Shown piece by piece: positions 45,255-53,913 of a stretch of 63,013 nt of DNA. Position numbers and translations under genes: made by a program. The stretch's first letter is position 1. Every line of letters starts with the position of its first letter. The DNA lies in contig DAIAOV010000006.1 in NCBI GenBank assembly GCA_027437055.1, positions 1 through 63,013 of the forward strand. The letters run 5' to 3'. This stretch comes from Legionella sp. GTDB taxonomy: Bacteria; Pseudomonadota; Gammaproteobacteria; Legionellales; Legionellaceae. Under the pieces are notes generated by a model. That model was not told the origin of the DNA. It saw nothing but the letters and a program-made list of their open reading frames with translations, and made no database searches.

Positions 45255-46220
45255 ATGCCATTAATTACCACCAATCTGGAATTGGCAGTTTTAGATTTAC
45301 AAGCGGGCAAGCCAGTAGCCATACCCACAGAAACTGTATATGGATTGGCAGCATCGATTTATAAAGCAAAGGCCATTAAAGCCGTTTTCGAAATGAAAAA
45401 TAGGCCGCTTAATCACCCACTAATCGTTCATGTGGCCGCCGATTATAATTTAAATGAGCTCGTTGAACATATCCCCGAATATGCTCAGCAATTAATTAAA
45501 AAATTTTGGCCCGGTCCCCTAACTTTAGTGTTAGAAGCTAACAAAGAACAAATTAATCCCTTAATAACAGGGGGGCAAACTACTGTTGCCATAAGATGTC
45601 CAGCACATCCTTTGGCCCAAAAACTATTACAAAAACTGGATTCTCCAGTCGTAGCGCCATCAGCCAATCCTTTTGGGAAAATTAGCCCAACAACGGCACT
45701 GCACGTGAAGCAAGCTTTTGGCGATCAGCCGTTAACGATTCTGGACGGTGGTCGTTGCAAAGTAGGTATAGAGTCAACAATAATCGATGCAACACATCCT
45801 GATAGTTATAAAATTCTGCGTCACGGTGTAATTGATGAAAAAGCTATAGCAGAGGTCATTTCAACTCATTGTTTAAATGATGAAAGCGATATTCGTGTTC
45901 CGGGAAAATTAGAAAGCCATTATCAACCCCAAAAAAAACTGTATTATTTTGACCGATATGAAATGCTCGCTAATTTTTGTCGCAAGAGAGAGGGCGATGT
46001 ATATGTCATTGCAAGCCAACAACCAGCGCTAATAGAAGCCCATCATTTCTACCCTCTTGCTAAGAACCCCAAGGAAGTCGCTTTTGATTTATATTATCAA
46101 CTAAGGAAAGCTGATGCATCAAACGCCATGTGCATTGCCATAGAATTACCACCTGAATCAAGTGAATGGCAAGGGGTGAGAGAGCGAATTCTTAAAGCAG
46201 GTTTTCCTTATTCCAAATAG
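45255..46220 (+). CDS. Threonylcarbamoyl-AMP synthase, Sua5 type
   Basis: 321 residues. The YrdC domain (1-200) shows PTETVYGLAASI near 19, KNRPLNHPLIVHV near 48, FWPGPLTLVLEA, RCPAHPLA and SANPFGKISPT, the ATP/threonine-binding blocks. The enzyme forms threonylcarbamoyl-AMP for the t6A37 modification of tRNA. The extra C-terminal Sua5 domain (about 220-321) makes this the long Sua5 form, not the short TsaC. It is followed by the tRNA-Leu gene on the same strand. Confidence 0.92.
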   Translation: MPLITTNLELAVLDLQAGKPVAIPTETVYGLAASIYKAKAIKAVFEMKNRPLNHPLIVHVAADYNLNELVEHIPEYAQQLIKKFWPGPLTLVLEANKEQINPLITGGQTTVAIRCPAHPLAQKLLQKLDSPVVAPSANPFGKISPTTALHVKQAFGDQPLTILDGGRCKVGIESTIIDATHPDSYKILRHGVIDEKAIAEVISTHCLNDESDIRVPGKLESHYQPQKKLYYFDRYEMLANFCRKREGDVYVIASQQPALIEAHHFYPLAKNPKEVAFDLYYQLRKADASNAMCIAIELPPESSEWQGVRERILKAGFPYSK

Positions 46221-46228
46221 TATATTCG

Positions 46229-46265
46229 AGATGGCATTCCCCGCGTTCAGAGTGAAAGGCCATCT
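46229..46265. repeat. AGATGGC...CCCCGC repeat, copy 2
   Basis: Related to 40334-40363. Here agatggc (46229-46235) and gccatct (46259-46265) pair exactly, making a 7-bp stem nine nt after the Sua5 stop. It overlaps the start of the tRNA promoter. Confidence 0.6.
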
Positions 46266-46293
46266 TGACAGGATAGAAAAATTTGCGTACCTT
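46265..46293 (+). promoter_or_regulatory. Promoter of tRNA-Leu
   Basis: Perfect TTGACA (46265-46270), a 17-nt spacer and TACCTT (46288-46293), nine nt before the tRNA start. A strong -35 box with a weak -10 box, placed as expected. Confidence 0.6.
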
Positions 46294-46302
46294 AGCGCCC
46301 AT

Positions 46303-46386
46303 GCCGAGGTGGTGAAATTGGTAGACACGCTAGCTTCAGGTGCTAGTGGGGGTGACCCCGTGGAGGTTCAAGTCCTCTTCTCGGTA
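46303..46386 (+). tRNA. tRNA-Leu (anticodon CAG)
   Basis: 84 nt with all arms of a class II tRNA. The acceptor stem GCCGAGG pairs with TCTCGGT (G-U at both ends). The anticodon stem CTAGC/GCTAG holds the loop TTCAGGT, giving anticodon CAG for CUG codons. The long variable arm TGGGGGTGACCCCG and the T-arm GGAGGTTCAAGTCCTCT are typical of leucine tRNA. The discriminator is A73 and the next bases are CAA, so CCA is not encoded and must be added by the nucleotidyltransferase. The convergent psd gene ends 14 nt downstream. Confidence 0.96.
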
Positions 46387-46400
46387 CAATGACACTGATA

Positions 46401-47252
46401 TTATTTGATATCACCCATTGCTTGACCAAAACGAATGCTACTCCCAGCCTTCAACGTTTCATTCCACATTACTTGTTCGTCATTAGCAAATAGTAACACC
46501 ACTGTTGAACCTAACTTAAAAAAGCCCATTTCATCCCCTTGAGCCATCTTTCTTGGTGCTGTCTCTTTAGTGTAATCAAAACTGACTTTTTTTCTTCCTC
46601 GTTTTACATCACCATCCCAACTAGTTCCTATTGCCCCAACTATGGTTGCCCCTACCAAAACCATCACCATGGGACCGACTCGCGTTTTAAAAAAAACGAC
46701 TAAACGCTCATTACGAGCAAATAATTTAGGAATCACTCGGGCAGTAGTAGGTTGCACAGAAAATAATGCTCCTGGAACATACGTCATAGACTCTAACTCA
46801 GCATCTATGGGCATGTGCACACGATGATAATCTTTGGGTGACAAATATAAAGTAGCAAATTGTCCGTGTATGAATTGCTGCGCTATAGATGCATCACAAG
46901 CAAGAAGCTCTTCTACGGAGTAATAACGCCCCTTAGCCTGTACTAGTTGGCCATCATTAATGGTTCCAATTTCACTAATGCAACCATCAACAGGAGAAAT
47001 AATATCCGCCTCAGCTAATGGTCTGCATTCAGGTTTTAAGTGACGAATGAAAAAGTCATTAAAACAAGGATACAAACTAGGATCCTCAATTAATGCTTCG
47101 CTCATATTAACACTGTATTTATCAATAAAACGACGAATAATGTAATTTTTTACTCGTGGGTTTTTAACATCAGCTAAACATCCGGCAAATGCTGTAAGAC
47201 CGTGTTGGGGAATAACATATTGTGGCAGTGTTTTTAATAAATCAAAAGACAT
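46401..47252 (-). CDS. psd: Phosphatidylserine decarboxylase proenzyme
   Basis: 283 residues. It makes phosphatidylethanolamine from phosphatidylserine at the inner membrane. The self-cleavage motif LGST is at 247-250 (Ser249 becomes the pyruvoyl group); [11 protein letters not shown] and [10 protein letters not shown] are further family blocks. A normal-length bacterial Psd. It is convergent with tRNA-Leu, and 91 nt separates its start from the end of the large orphan gene on the same strand. Confidence 0.95.
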   Translation of the reverse strand: MSFDLLKTLPQYVIPQHGLTAFAGCLADVKNPRVKNYIIRRFIDKYSVNMSEALIEDPSLYPCFNDFFIRHLKPECRPLAEADIISPVDGCISEIGTINDGQLVQAKGRYYSVEELLACDASIAQQFIHGQFATLYLSPKDYHRVHMPIDAELESMTYVPGALFSVQPTTARVIPKLFARNERLVVFFKTRVGPMVMVLVGATIVGAIGTSWDGDVKRGRKKVSFDYTKETAPRKMAQGDEMGFFKLGSTVVLLFANDEQVMWNETLKAGSSIRFGQAMGDIK

Positions 47253-47343
47253 AAAACTTACTCATAGATGTTACAAAAATAGAATCATAACTCAGCACAC
47301 TCTGTCGTCACAACAAGAGCATGCTGATATCAATAAGAATAGC

Positions 47344-49983
47344 CTAATGAGTTAAAGAGGAAGAGCGATCTTCACTCTCTTTTTGCGTAGAAGTTGTTTT
47401 CGGCTTATCTTGTTTTTGAGATGGTCCCTCAGAATATCTTTTAATTGCCTCATAGATGGGCGTATGTTCCTCAGGATTATATTGCATAATCAGTCTGTTA
47501 CCCGGCAATTTTTGTTTGTCTACCTCCATGGTTCTAATGTCGGACTTCATTCTCGCAATTAATTTCTGGAATAGAGTGGTGCTAAAAGTTGATGTCTTCT
47601 CACCTTTAAGGAAGATGAACGCAAGAATTTTAGCTTGATTTGAATAAGTATTTAAATATTCCTCTACTTCTTTTCGTCTTGAAGTACCAAACCATAATTT
47701 GGACTCATACTCACTTAAAGCGGAGCCTATTATGGCTCCAAATGTCTCTTTTTGTAATCCTTCAGCCCAGTCATAAAAGGTCTTATATAATAATTTTACT
47801 CCTTCAGTGCAATGCAAATGATTAAACCGCTTATCATGTTTAGCAAAATCTACAGTGGCTTGAGTATAAGCTGCAAGCTCTTTGACAAACTCTCCAGACT
47901 TCATCGCATTGGTCACGCTAGGTAAGGGATAGGATTGCAGCATATGAGGAGTCAGATGCTGAATAAGTAGTTGGTTCAATGCCCCAGTATCATCAGTACC
48001 CGTACTAAAGATATGCGACAATCGATTATCCCCTCTCTCAGATGTACTTGTCCTCAGATAGTCTTTCACTGGTTGCGTCCTGTGCCGTTTAGAAATTAAA
48101 GGCACATAAGGAGAATAATACTTATCTATAATTTCATTAATATATCCCTCTAAATCGGTTGGTTTTAATCCTTTTGCCCACTGGAATAAATAATCATTAT
48201 ACTGTCTTATTATATCTTCATGAGTATGTGGCAATACTTCCTTCGCTACTGTTTGTAAAACGACATCTTTCATCTGCTCATCAGTTGTCGTCAAATGCTG
48301 CGAGAACTTCACTTGTTCAATAAATTGATTTAAAGCACAAGCAATACGATTAAACTCAACAGCCGGAGTCGACTTATGCAAGAATTTTTTCCTAATAGAT
48401 ACATTATATGTTTCATAGACTTCTTTTAGTTCCTTAACAAAAATAATATTATCCTCTTCGGTCAAATCCTTGCGTTCTTTTTTATAATAAACCTTAGCTA
48501 TAGCATGAATTTTTTTAGTAAATTCACTGAGCTCTAATAACCCCTCACGAAAACTACTGTCTTTCTCCACAAGGATTAAGGGCTCAATTTTATCTCTAGA
48601 CAACTCGGGCATAAAGCCAATCAATTCCCAGGCACTTGTTAAACTATCATCTGTAACTTTCTTTCCTTCTACTTCAGCTACTTCCACTTGCTGGGATAAA
48701 CGAAACAGCAGCTTATTCGTTAATTGATAACAATTATGTAATAATTCGTTTAGTGTTGGCGTATAAGCATCTCGCCAAATCTGATGGTAGCGTTTTTGTA
48801 ACTCTGTTAAATCATATTTAGCATCCTCCTCCTTACTGTATAAGGTCTCATTCTGCTTTGTTACCCATTCTTCGATATTTCTATAAAGTGAAGGCTTCTT
48901 ATATAAAGCAGCGCAAGTGGCAGGCATAGGGACACCATAACCATTATTTTCACATCCCATGTAAAAAACAACCACTCGATACAAATTATCATAATGCTTC
49001 TGGTAGAGATTCATCATGAAGTCAGCAAAACTCATGGTATTGGTTCTTTCATTACATAACTCAGGAAACGTTTTTTCATAGGCAATACGTAAATCCACAC
49101 TGACTTCATCTAAAGAGGTGTAATTAAAAGTTATGTCACCGAAAAGTTCAGTTAATCGTTTGCGCATTACTTCAGGCTGATAAGCTAATAATGCTTTCAT
49201 CGCTGCAGCCAATTGCTGTTCTTTTGCCCTAGGATCCCCAGCCAATTTTGCAAACTGAGATGGATCAGCATATCCTTTCTCCAGCCAGGGAGCGGCGATG
49301 GTGCTGTGGAGCGCAGAAGGAAACGTCTCCTGACCAGGATATTCATAGGTAGCCCAATAAAAAGGTAAAGAGTCTTTCACAATAGGGAAGCCTTCCCAAT
49401 CACGTACAGTCAAATTAAGCCGTTTCTTAGGAATACCAATAACTGGACGAGGCTTTTTCATCAAGATGGTAAACCAATAGAAGAACATATCAAAATCGAT
49501 GATGCCTTTAAGGCTTTTATTGTGTGGGTGCCCATCATCATTATCGACAACCCATTCCCCCAAAAGAAGTTCCATCATATCTTCTTCGATCAGGGTTTCA
49601 GTATCGGGAATAACCTTCTTTTTCTCATTCGTGTCCAGAGGAACTGGCTCACTACAAAAGTTAAGTCGTTTAAAACCATCGACGTCTACTGAGAGAGTTC
49701 CTGCCATTTTACTATTTTCATCTTTCTCATTTCCGTAAAATACCGGACGCTCCTCCGCAGCTCGTTCCCCCAAAAACATGCGATTAAACAACGAGGCGGC
49801 AACACTAAATTTGCCTAAAAGTTCTGGATACTCCCTTTTAGGATTAAGCTTTTTATAGAAGCCATATTTGGTAATACCATCGTCTATAAACTTAACGCGA
49901 AAAGTTTGATTATAACCTTCACCGACGACTTCGATTATCTCTAAATCACTCTCCCTGAGTGCTTTTTTGGGTATTTGCCCCAT
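47344..49983 (-). CDS. Candidate Dot/Icm effector with kinase-like motif
   Basis: 879 residues, not assigned to a known family. There is no signal peptide or membrane helix. The N-terminal 200 residues look like a small kinase fold: FYKKLNPKREYPELLG at 42-57 with a possible ATP lysine, then DNDDGHPHN at 147-155 and IIDFD at 161-165. This Asp-x-x-x-x-Asn...Asp-Phe-Asp order is the catalytic pattern of HipA- and PI3/4-kinase-like enzymes. The N-to-D spacing (8 residues) is short for those families. The rest is helical. The C-terminal 28 residues are polar and rich in Ser, Thr, Lys, Gln and Glu, as in many Dot/Icm translocation signals. AAGGAA precedes the ATG. Function is inference. Confidence 0.65.
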   Translation of the reverse strand: MGQIPKKALRESDLEIIEVVGEGYNQTFRVKFIDDGITKYGFYKKLNPKREYPELLGKFSVAASLFNRMFLGERAAEERPVFYGNEKDENSKMAGTLSVDVDGFKRLNFCSEPVPLDTNEKKKVIPDTETLIEEDMMELLLGEWVVDNDDGHPHNKSLKGIIDFDMFFYWFTILMKKPRPVIGIPKKRLNLTVRDWEGFPIVKDSLPFYWATYEYPGQETFPSALHSTIAAPWLEKGYADPSQFAKLAGDPRAKEQQLAAAMKALLAYQPEVMRKRLTELFGDITFNYTSLDEVSVDLRIAYEKTFPELCNERTNTMSFADFMMNLYQKHYDNLYRVVVFYMGCENNGYGVPMPATCAALYKKPSLYRNIEEWVTKQNETLYSKEEDAKYDLTELQKRYHQIWRDAYTPTLNELLHNCYQLTNKLLFRLSQQVEVAEVEGKKVTDDSLTSAWELIGFMPELSRDKIEPLILVEKDSSFREGLLELSEFTKKIHAIAKVYYKKERKDLTEEDNIIFVKELKEVYETYNVSIRKKFLHKSTPAVEFNRIACALNQFIEQVKFSQHLTTTDEQMKDVVLQTVAKEVLPHTHEDIIRQYNDYLFQWAKGLKPTDLEGYINEIIDKYYSPYVPLISKRHRTQPVKDYLRTSTSERGDNRLSHIFSTGTDDTGALNQLLIQHLTPHMLQSYPLPSVTNAMKSGEFVKELAAYTQATVDFAKHDKRFNHLHCTEGVKLLYKTFYDWAEGLQKETFGAIIGSALSEYESKLWFGTSRRKEVEEYLNTYSNQAKILAFIFLKGEKTSTFSTTLFQKLIARMKSDIRTMEVDKQKLPGNRLIMQYNPEEHTPIYEAIKRYSEGPSQKQDKPKTTSTQKESEDRSSSLTH

Positions 49984-50140
49984 ATCTCAAGTTCCTTTTG
50001 TCTTATCAATGCATCCCTAATTCATATTAATCAGAAATAATTATGAAGTTCAAGAGTATTTTTAATACACAATAGAGATTACAAGAAGATTTATTGGACT
50101 TACAACGCTCATCTTGATCAATTTACATCAGGAAAGAGTG

Positions 50141-52474
50141 TTAAAAAGATAAAATTGAGGCAGGCTCTGGAGACTCAATTACATGCATGACGTCCTTATC
50201 CAAACACCTTAATTGTTCCCCTAGTCTTGTTTGGGTAAAGAACCAATAATTTCCAGTCCTTCTTTCTTTAATATCATTGGCGATGCCTAAAGTGATAATG
50301 AGAATGACTATATTCGCTATAGCGATTAGCGACTTATATAACCATGATTCTATTTTAGGATCGACTATGCTCAATACCTGCGTTTCTATTTCATTAATCT
50401 TAGCGTTAATATCCACAGCTGCCTTAGTTAGTCCATCATAAGCAATGCTATATAATGTTCGTCTATAATCTTTATCTGTTTTTTGCCATTGTGTAATCTG
50501 GTCATAGTCGACCCGGGATTCGCGCAAGTTTTCTTGTACATTTTTACATTCTTCTTCCACACGCAAAATAATCCGTCTAAAGCGGCTCCCTTTTATTCCT
50601 CTTTCTTCTGCGGCTAAAGTAATCACTTCCTTATTAAAAGCCAGATCTTGCATTTGTTTTGCACAAATAAAGCGCTCGTGCAAATTTCTTGCACTATGCT
50701 GTAGTTTTTTATCTGTTATCCCCTGAATCGCTTTACCTTGAGTTACCGGACCATTTTTAATCCCGAGATAAAGAAGTCTTATTAATTCTTGTCTATAAAA
50801 ATCATTTTCTACCTTATTGAGTTCAGGTAAAAATAAGCGTAATAAGGCTCCTTGCTTATTACTTTTTGTGAGCATAACATAGGAGTCACTGGCATCTACT
50901 CCTGACTTTTTTAGCACATCCAGAGACTTAATCAAATCGGCTAATTCTTCAGCATCTAATAGTTTTAAATTATCTTTTACGGCTGTTTTGCCAAACTGCT
51001 CCACATAATGATGCATAATGGATAGTTTTTGATGTTCTGAGGGGATTAATGCAAGTTTTTTTAAATTTTTTATGTGCGTTACTTCGGTCTGATCTAATGA
51101 CACTAAAGTTTGCGCAAGCATGGGGTACGTTTTTGTTGCCTGGACTATTTTGCGATATTCTCTACGCGTCAGCTCGCCCTTAGCCCAAAAAATAAGGCAT
51201 AACTTTCGTGTGTCATCATTATCCAGACCATGAATATACTCCAATTCTCTGCATTTATCAGAATTAGCTAAAAATCGTGGTATATCATAAGTATAGCCTA
51301 GTTGAATAAGGGTAAGTATTGAGCGGTAATAGGGTGCATCCGAGAGAATTAATGTAAATAAATTCGGCGAATATTTATTTTTAAGCAAGAATGGAATTAA
51401 TTGGATTTGAGCATTATTCCATAAAAAGCCACCTCTTGTTTTTATGAATACCTGTTTTTGTAAGAACTCTTTGTATTCATTGAGTACATTTTCTTCGTAA
51501 AACAAAATGACCATCTGTAACAAGTTTTTGTTAACTTGCTCATCATCGCTCAACAATAACTGTTCAATTTCCTTGCGCAAGCCGCTATTTTTTGATAAAA
51601 AATCCCGTAACATTGCAGCGGATAAAGACAACTTATATTCAGCTAATAAATCGAGAGCGGAATTATCAGCAAGCAAAAGTTCAGGCTCGACGCTCTCTGG
51701 ATCAATCAAATCTATGGGTAATTCATCTGCATGACTACTAATTTTCGTCATGTGCTCCAAGTGAATGAATTTAGTGCGCTGGGCATTAATTTCTCCTGGT
51801 TCCAATTTAATAATGTTGAGCAGTGAATCACGAATAACGTAAATTTGTATTAAACGCACTAAGTGAGCTAATCTCACCGCATGAATATTAATTGCCCCGC
51901 CGTTTGCTATGATTATCTGCCGTAATAAACATTGAACCACAGGAGAATGAATTGGCTTTAATGGAGTGTCAATTGATTCAATAGCCGTACTATTTAGCCC
52001 AGCTGTTTTTACAAAAGGGCTCAAATCAAAACCGGATAAAAGAGTTACTGTTCTTCTTTCTGGTGCAAGATGACCGTTTTTTACAAGTCCTATTACCCAT
52101 TGTGTTGGCTCATCGTATCGATACATCAACATCAAGCCACAAGGCTCGTGATCTTCATTAATAAAGGCAAAATGCTGATGAACAAAATTCTCCTTATAAT
52201 CTTGAATACTTTCGCCCTCCTTCATTAGCGGCTGAGCGTTACCTAGGATCCAAAATAAATTTCCTGCAGATATATTACCAGGAATATAATAAGATTCTTC
52301 TGCCTCTGTTTTCCAAGTGTTTATAAAATATTGGGCCTGATCTGCGTTACCAAGAAATTGAGTTTTAGGCAGATCTATCTCAATTGGTTGAGCAGTAGAA
52401 TGTGCAGCAACCATCCACTTCTGATCAAAGGCATGGAGCAGCTCCTGGGCATTACCTTGTATTAGATAAACCAT
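50141..52474 (-). CDS. Large protein of unknown function, possible effector
   Basis: 777 residues from the ATG at 52474, preceded by an AGGA/GAG-like ribosome site; the frame stays open to 52516 only from a TTG. Not recognised. The N-terminal 170 residues look like an alpha/beta domain, with FAFINEDHEPCGLMLMYRY resembling a GNAT-like strand-helix but lacking a clear acetyl-CoA loop. The middle is long and helical, leucine- and lysine-rich. A C-terminal hydrophobic helix (LIAIANIVILIITLGIA, about 50 residues from the end) could insert into a membrane. It lies 157 nt upstream of the other large orphan on the same strand. Confidence 0.6.
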   Translation of the reverse strand: MVYLIQGNAQELLHAFDQKWMVAAHSTAQPIEIDLPKTQFLGNADQAQYFINTWKTEAEESYYIPGNISAGNLFWILGNAQPLMKEGESIQDYKENFVHQHFAFINEDHEPCGLMLMYRYDEPTQWVIGLVKNGHLAPERRTVTLLSGFDLSPFVKTAGLNSTAIESIDTPLKPIHSPVVQCLLRQIIIANGGAINIHAVRLAHLVRLIQIYVIRDSLLNIIKLEPGEINAQRTKFIHLEHMTKISSHADELPIDLIDPESVEPELLLADNSALDLLAEYKLSLSAAMLRDFLSKNSGLRKEIEQLLLSDDEQVNKNLLQMVILFYEENVLNEYKEFLQKQVFIKTRGGFLWNNAQIQLIPFLLKNKYSPNLFTLILSDAPYYRSILTLIQLGYTYDIPRFLANSDKCRELEYIHGLDNDDTRKLCLIFWAKGELTRREYRKIVQATKTYPMLAQTLVSLDQTEVTHIKNLKKLALIPSEHQKLSIMHHYVEQFGKTAVKDNLKLLDAEELADLIKSLDVLKKSGVDASDSYVMLTKSNKQGALLRLFLPELNKVENDFYRQELIRLLYLGIKNGPVTQGKAIQGITDKKLQHSARNLHERFICAKQMQDLAFNKEVITLAAEERGIKGSRFRRIILRVEEECKNVQENLRESRVDYDQITQWQKTDKDYRRTLYSIAYDGLTKAAVDINAKINEIETQVLSIVDPKIESWLYKSLIAIANIVILIITLGIANDIKERRTGNYWFFTQTRLGEQLRCLDKDVMHVIESPEPASILSF

Positions 52475-52613
52475 ATTCCTATTCTCAAGACTACTAACAA
52501 CAAGCATTATAACCAATAATTATCCCAAATAGTCACAGTCTTTTACAAAAGGTGCATCATGTGTATTTTTTAATCTTTCATGTACCTTGTATTATCTATA
52601 TGATATTGTTTTG

Positions 52614-52767
52614 CTTTGCACAGGACAAAAATCAAATACCCCTAGCCTACGTTCTGCGGCTTGTCCGCGCAATCCAGAAAAGCAGCATCAGGACTGGATC
52701 CTGCGGACAAGCCACAGGACGTAGGGAGGGCGGAAATACTGCTTTTTTATTTTTGTCTTGTACAAAG
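52614..52767. repeat. 154-bp long inverted-repeat element
   Basis: The left arm (52614-52677) is complementary to the right arm (52694-52767) with scattered mismatches and one length difference; the best 32-nt stretches are 52646-52677 and 52694-52725 (cctacgt...cggcttgtccgc). The loop is about 16 nt. The outermost 7 bp (ctttgca/tacaaag) also pair. It sits in the 371-nt gap between divergent genes. It could be a MITE-like remnant or a structured RNA. Confidence 0.8.
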
Positions 52768-52845
52768 ATTGTTTTGTTATCTTAATAATTTTTAAGAGCC
52801 TTTTAATTAACTAGCTCTAACGGATGTACGGTCTAAAGCAATTAT

Positions 52846-53700
52846 ATGAAATTTAATGTTATTGGTGCTGGCAGATTAGGTAAAAATATTGCTCTCGCAT
52901 TATCCACTGCTCGAATTGCCAGCTTGCAATCGGTATGTAATTTAAATCCTTCTAGTGCAAAACAATCTTGCCATGACTTAGGGTTAGGTAATGCAGTCAA
53001 TCAACTGGCCGAATTACCTGAGGCAGATATCACCTGGATCACAAGTAATGATGACTCCATAAAACACATAGTGGCCTCTCTTGCTAAACTCTCTATATTA
53101 AAACCTCAGAGCATAGTCGTGCATTGCAGCGGTGTTTTAAATTCAGCACTATTAAAGCCGCTTAAAGCTCAAGGTTGTTTTATTGCTACATTTCATCCTT
53201 TAAAAGCCTTTAGAGCTGGCTATTTAAATGCCTATGCATTTAAGAGTGTTGATTGTGTTTTAGAGGGAGATGAAGAGGCTTGTACCTGGCTATATCGTTC
53301 ATTTACCCAATTGGGCGCTCATTTGTTCACAATTAACTCGGAATCCAAAGCAGCCTACCATGCAGCTGCGTGCATTGCGTCCAATTATTTACTTACATTA
53401 GCTTCTTGCAGCGAACAGCTACTTCTAAAAGCTGGAATTCCTCAAGAGCAGGCCAAATTATTAATTTGTAACTTAATGCAAGGAAATTTAAATAACCTAC
53501 AAGAAACTCAATTAATTGCCGACTCACTTACTGGACCATTGATGCGTGGCGATAATGAAACACTCGCTCTACATCTTCAGGCGATAGAGAACCCTATAAT
53601 AGAAAAACTCTACAAAATCGCAGGACTAGCCACTTTACCCCTAACTCAGTTATCAGAAGATAAAAAACAAATGATTACTGAACTGCTAGAAGACAGCTAG
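52846..53700 (+). CDS. Rossmann-fold protein with DUF2520 domain
   Basis: 284 residues. The N-terminal dinucleotide-binding fold begins FNVIGAGRLGKNIALAL (GAGRLG at 7-12), with the HPLKAF block near 124. The C-terminal half is a helical DUF2520 domain (AAYHAAACIASNYLLTLA). The fold resembles pyrroline-5-carboxylate and ketopantoate reductases, so an NAD(P)-dependent reductase is possible, but the substrate is unknown. It stands alone, convergent with parC, with no linked biosynthetic gene. Confidence 0.85.
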   Translation: MKFNVIGAGRLGKNIALALSTARIASLQSVCNLNPSSAKQSCHDLGLGNAVNQLAELPEADITWITSNDDSIKHIVASLAKLSILKPQSIVVHCSGVLNSALLKPLKAQGCFIATFHPLKAFRAGYLNAYAFKSVDCVLEGDEEACTWLYRSFTQLGAHLFTINSESKAAYHAAACIASNYLLTLASCSEQLLLKAGIPQEQAKLLICNLMQGNLNNLQETQLIADSLTGPLMRGDNETLALHLQAIENPIIEKLYKIAGLATLPLTQLSEDKKQMITELLEDS

Positions 53701-53719
53701 AGATAATTGACATAGTCAA

Positions 53720-53735
53720 TGTTTCACGGGAAACA
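53720..53735. promoter_or_regulatory. parS-like site (15 of 16 bases)
   Basis: tgtttcacgggaaaca matches the ParB/Spo0J binding consensus tgtttcacgtgaaaca except for G in place of T at position 10, in the CACGTG core. It lies between convergent genes 20 nt after the DUF2520 stop. The core mismatch may weaken ParB binding. Confidence 0.45.
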
Positions 53736-53848
53736 ATAAAGTAGAATAGAACAGAGGCTGAACGTGACATAATTTGGTGAGAATTCTTCAGTAGTAACTG
53801 TTCAGACAATAGCATCTACTTAAGGAATTAACCCTGCGTCACTTATTT

Positions 53849-53876
53849 GTAGCCTGATTGCTCGCAACCAGGCTAC
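53849..53876. repeat. GTAGCCTGATTG palindrome 2
   Basis: 12-bp arms with one mismatch (53849-53860 and 53865-53876) around ctcg; sister of the palindrome at 8132-8159. It lies 37 nt beyond the parC stop in the convergent gap. Confidence 0.75.
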
Positions 53877-53913
53877 ATGGGATTTATATTGCACCTAGAT
53901 CGAACATTACTCT

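Noticed and set aside
46303-46400. tRNA-Leu as an integration site for a genomic island
   Set aside because: No integrase and no repeated tRNA 3' end was seen in the window; the flanks are housekeeping genes.
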